DNA of 7,535 nucleotides from assembly GCA_002746425.1 (NCBI GenBank), contig NVXB01000128.1, positions 1 to 7,535 on the forward strand, read 5' to 3'. The translations under genes were made by a program, and so were the position numbers. This DNA is from Hyphomicrobiales bacterium (GTDB taxonomy: Bacteria > Pseudomonadota > Alphaproteobacteria > Rhizobiales > GCA-2746425). Positions within the stretch are counted from its first letter, which is position 1. Each line of letters starts with the position of its first letter. Of the stretch, positions 6,006-7,535 are shown piece by piece. A model generated the notes under the pieces. That model saw only the letters and a list, made by a program, of their open reading frames with translations, had not been told where the DNA came from and did no database searches.

Positions 6006-6740
6006 CTATTGCCGGGTGAAGCTTACCACATTATCCCAGCTATTGGCATGATTGAGCACGAATCCGGATGCAAACAGTTTCGCATAAAGTGGCGCAAGTG
6101 CTTTGTCGCCGACAATGTGCGGGTGCAGCTCGGCAATGATTTTCTCAATGCCATCAAACTGCATGCGCTCTACAATTTCGACCTCTGCGCCCTCAACATC
6201 TAACACCAGCGTGTTGGGGCGAAACTGTTTCACAACATCAAGAATATCGTCGCATTCAATGCTTATTTCTGTTGTTTGAGTGCGCTGCCGTGAGCTGGAG
6301 GATAATACGTTTTCGTGGTTGAAAAACGAGATCGACCCATTGGTGTCGCTCAGTGCTTTATTGCGCACTTCAAAGGTAAAACCATTGGCTTGTCGGTTTG
6401 CATTAAAAAGCGCATAGGAGCGGGGCGACGCCTCATAAACGATCAGGTTTTCATTGCCAACGATTTCGGCAATTGTCATGGAAACAAGGCCCAAACCGCC
6501 GCCGCCTTCCAGCACTTTATCACCGGGTTTAATCAGGCGTTTGATGATGGCGCGTTCAACATCTTCATAGTCCGAGCGCCACAAAGCACGGCGCAGGCCC
6601 TTGGTCATTGTTGCACTGTCAATGGCGAGGGTTTTGCCGTCGACAACAACCTGTTTCTTGCTGTTAAACCGGCGCATTCTTGCTGATAGCCAGGAAACGG
6701 ATTCAGCCTGAATGGCTTTCTTTAAAGAAGGAATAGGCAT
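6006..6740 (-). CDS. FkbM-family SAM-dependent methyltransferase
   Basis: The 244-residue protein has the class I Rossmann methyltransferase layout. After a basic N-terminal region, motif I lies at about 76-87 (VLEGGGGLGLVS, SAM-binding loop), the acidic end of strand 2 at 101-106 (VYEASP, Glu binding the SAM ribose), a further SAM-contact region with ECDD at 162-165, and the FkbM signature LVLDVEGAEVEIV at 178-190. The C-terminal strand pair ends the fold (FVLNHANSWDNVVSF). FkbM enzymes mostly O-methylate sugars or polyketide hydroxyls; beside a glycosyltransferase the likely substrate is a surface glycan, which is inference. I place the start at ATG 6738-6740; the frame could extend five codons to a TTG at 6753-6755, but neither start has a clear Shine-Dalgarno sequence. 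The stop is TAG at 6006-6008. The motif I loop EGGGGLG is slightly richer in glycine than the common D-I-G-A-N form. Confidence 0.88.
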   Translation of the reverse strand: MPIPSLKKAIQAESVSWLSARMRRFNSKKQVVVDGKTLAIDSATMTKGLRRALWRSDYEDVERAIIKRLIKPGDKVLEGGGGLGLVSMTIAEIVGNENLIVYEASPRSYALFNANRQANGFTFEVRNKALSDTNGSISFFNHENVLSSSSRQRTQTTEISIECDDILDVVKQFRPNTLVLDVEGAEVEIVERMQFDGIEKIIAELHPHIVGDKALAPLYAKLFASGFVLNHANSWDNVVSFTRQ

Positions 6741-6757
6741 TTTGAGGTATCGCAAAT

Positions 6758-6799
6758 TGATAAAAATTACAGTGAATATATACTATGTAAAATTTATCA
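6758..6799 (-). promoter_or_regulatory. AT-rich promoter region of the FkbM gene
   Basis: This stretch is about 84 percent A+T, in sharp contrast to the flanking genes. It contains TGATAAA (6758-6764) repeated inverted as TTTATCA (6793-6799) with TATATT- and TATATA-like hexamers between them. It starts 18 bases upstream of the ATG of the FkbM gene and is the natural place for its promoter, but no -35/-10 pair with good spacing stands out. The inverted halves, 35 bases apart from start to start, could be binding sites for a regulator or a nucleoid protein. Confidence 0.35.
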
Positions 6800-6855
6800 G
6801 TATTGGAACGCAACAGAATTCCAGCTTTGCCCAGAAATTCGAGACGGGTTAGGCA

Positions 6856-6872
6856 GGATTAACGCGGATTAA
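6856..6872. repeat. Tandem GGATTAA direct repeat
   Basis: GGATTAA occurs at 6856-6862 and again at 6866-6872, with a period of 10 bases, close to one helix turn. The result is TTAA-N6-TTAA, one base short of a CtrA box. It lies just after the glycosyltransferase stop codon, about 120 bases upstream of the FkbM gene, so it could be a regulator site for that gene. It may also be chance. Confidence 0.3.
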
Positions 6873-6873
6873 A

Positions 6874-6887
6874 GTGGGCTATCCCAC
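6874..6887 (-). terminator. Weak hairpin at the glycosyltransferase stop
   Basis: On the minus strand GTGGG-ATAG-CCCAC forms a perfect 5-bp GC-rich stem with a 4-base loop; the TAG stop lies inside the loop, and TTTAA follows. This has the form of a short intrinsic terminator with a minimal T-tract. If it works it separates the glycosyltransferase transcript from the FkbM gene, although partial read-through is likely. Confidence 0.35.
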
Positions 6888-7535
6888 GGTCTTGTTCAAT
6901 GTCATCAAATCGCTAAAACAATCCAGATATTCCGCGACAATTTTGTCTTTGGAAAATTCAGCGTTCCACTTTTCAAAGCCTGCCTGTGCATAGCTGGCTT
7001 TTAAGCCTGGATTGTCAATCAGGCTCTGAATAGCTTTTCCCAGCTTTTTTGCGTCTTCCAGCGGTACAAGTATGCCGGATTTTTCATCACTTAAAAGCCA
7101 TGATGGGCCTTCAGCGGCAATCGCAATCACCGGCGTTTTTTGCGACCATGCTTCGACAACAACATTGGACAGCGGCTCATGGCGCGATGGCACGACGCAA
7201 ACATCGCAGGCGGCATAAAGCGCTGCCGGATCATCGCGCCAACCCAAAAAGCGTACGCGGTCTTCAATGCCCAATCTGGTGGCTTGTGCCCGTAAATCTT
7301 GTTCAAGTTCCCCGGAACCCGCCAGCCATAAAACAGATTTTGGCACCAAAGCCACCGCATCCAAAAGCGTGTCAAAACCCTTCATCGGGTGAAATCGGCC
7401 TGCGGCATAAATAACGAAATCTTCGGGTGATGTGTTCAGCGATGTCCGGTCTAGCGGGGGCTGGCTTTCCAGCTCGCCAAAATTGGAGATGAGCTGGACG
7501 GAATTTTGCGACCAACCGCTATCTCGCACATGGCG
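6879..7535 (-). CDS. GT4-type glycosyltransferase, C-terminal part
   Basis: The frame enters from the right edge and gives 218 residues, all of the C-terminal nucleotide-sugar-binding Rossmann domain of a GT-B fold glycosyltransferase of family GT4. Counted from the edge, the blocks are GRFHPMKGFDTLLDA (46-60; Arg47 and Lys52 contact the nucleotide phosphates), LWLAGSGELE (69-78), RVRFLGWRDD (93-102) and CVVPSRHEPLSNVVVEAW (113-130), whose Glu120 and Glu128 make the E-x7-E motif of retaining enzymes. The N-terminal acceptor domain lies outside the window; a GTG at 7527-7529 is in frame but would cut the domain and is not the real start. Such enzymes add sugars to lipopolysaccharide, capsule or other glycans. 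Donor and acceptor are unknown. The FkbM methyltransferase 138 bases downstream on the same strand supports a surface glycan locus. Confidence 0.92.
   Translation of the reverse strand, partial: RHVRDSGWSQNSVQLISNFGELESQPPLDRTSLNTSPEDFVIYAAGRFHPMKGFDTLLDAVALVPKSVLWLAGSGELEQDLRAQATRLGIEDRVRFLGWRDDPAALYAACDVCVVPSRHEPLSNVVVEAWSQKTPVIAIAAEGPSWLLSDEKSGILVPLEDAKKLGKAIQSLIDNPGLKASYAQAGFEKWNAEFSKDKIVAEYLDCFSDLMTLNKTVG

Noticed and set aside
6002..6018. CACCC/GGGTG hairpin at the FkbM stop codon
   Set aside because: The stem is only 5 bp with a 7-base loop and no T-tract follows on the minus strand, so it does not support a terminator.
6741..6755. TTG start five codons upstream of the FkbM ATG
   Set aside because: No Shine-Dalgarno sequence precedes the TTG and the extra residues add nothing recognisable; the ATG at 6738-6740 is simpler, though not proven.
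1..7535. tRNA, rRNA, CRISPR, insertion sequence or prophage features
   Set aside because: No cloverleaf-like segment, regular spaced repeats, transposase or terminal repeats were seen in the intergenic stretches.

Overview
The window looks like a chromosomal segment of an alphaproteobacterium, most likely of the Hyphomicrobiales (Rhizobiales). This rests on the style of the proteins (a membrane-anchored SleB-type hydrolase with a long periplasmic linker next to an 890-residue pyruvate phosphate dikinase), a moderate GC content (near 50 percent by eye), and TTAA-N7-TTAA and GANTC words in the main intergenic gap. The assignment is inferred from sequence style; no database search was made.

Layout. 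At the left edge a plus-strand gene ends at 131 (C-terminus only, perhaps a SAM-dependent methyltransferase). It converges, with a 7-base gap, on a minus-strand block. Read in its own direction (right to left), that block is: a partial GT4-type glycosyltransferase (7535 to 6879), an FkbM-family methyltransferase (6740 to 6006), pyruvate phosphate dikinase ppdK (5884 to 3212), a SleB/CwlJ-family cell wall hydrolase (2818 to 1079) and an EamA/DMT-family transporter (1038 to 139). There are no RNA genes, insertion sequences, CRISPR arrays or prophage genes that I can see.

How the genes fit. The glycosyltransferase and FkbM methyltransferase probably belong to a surface glycan or polysaccharide locus continuing past the right edge. 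PpdK is central metabolism (pyruvate/PEP interconversion) and has its own leader with a strong ribosome binding site and two inverted repeats. The hydrolase acts on peptidoglycan; the transporter 40 bases downstream may be co-transcribed with it, but no shared function is evident.

Noncoding content. The 393-base gap 2819..3211 is the richest: an exact CtrA-type box, a long imperfect inverted repeat carrying two DnaA-box-like 9-mers, a GANTC site and a six-codon reading frame with a strong Shine-Dalgarno sequence. The ppdK leader carries a 15-base palindrome, and a 12-of-13-bp hairpin sits at the convergent end of the transporter gene. I found no convincing new multi-gene system: the genes belong to known families, and the points of interest are regulatory.
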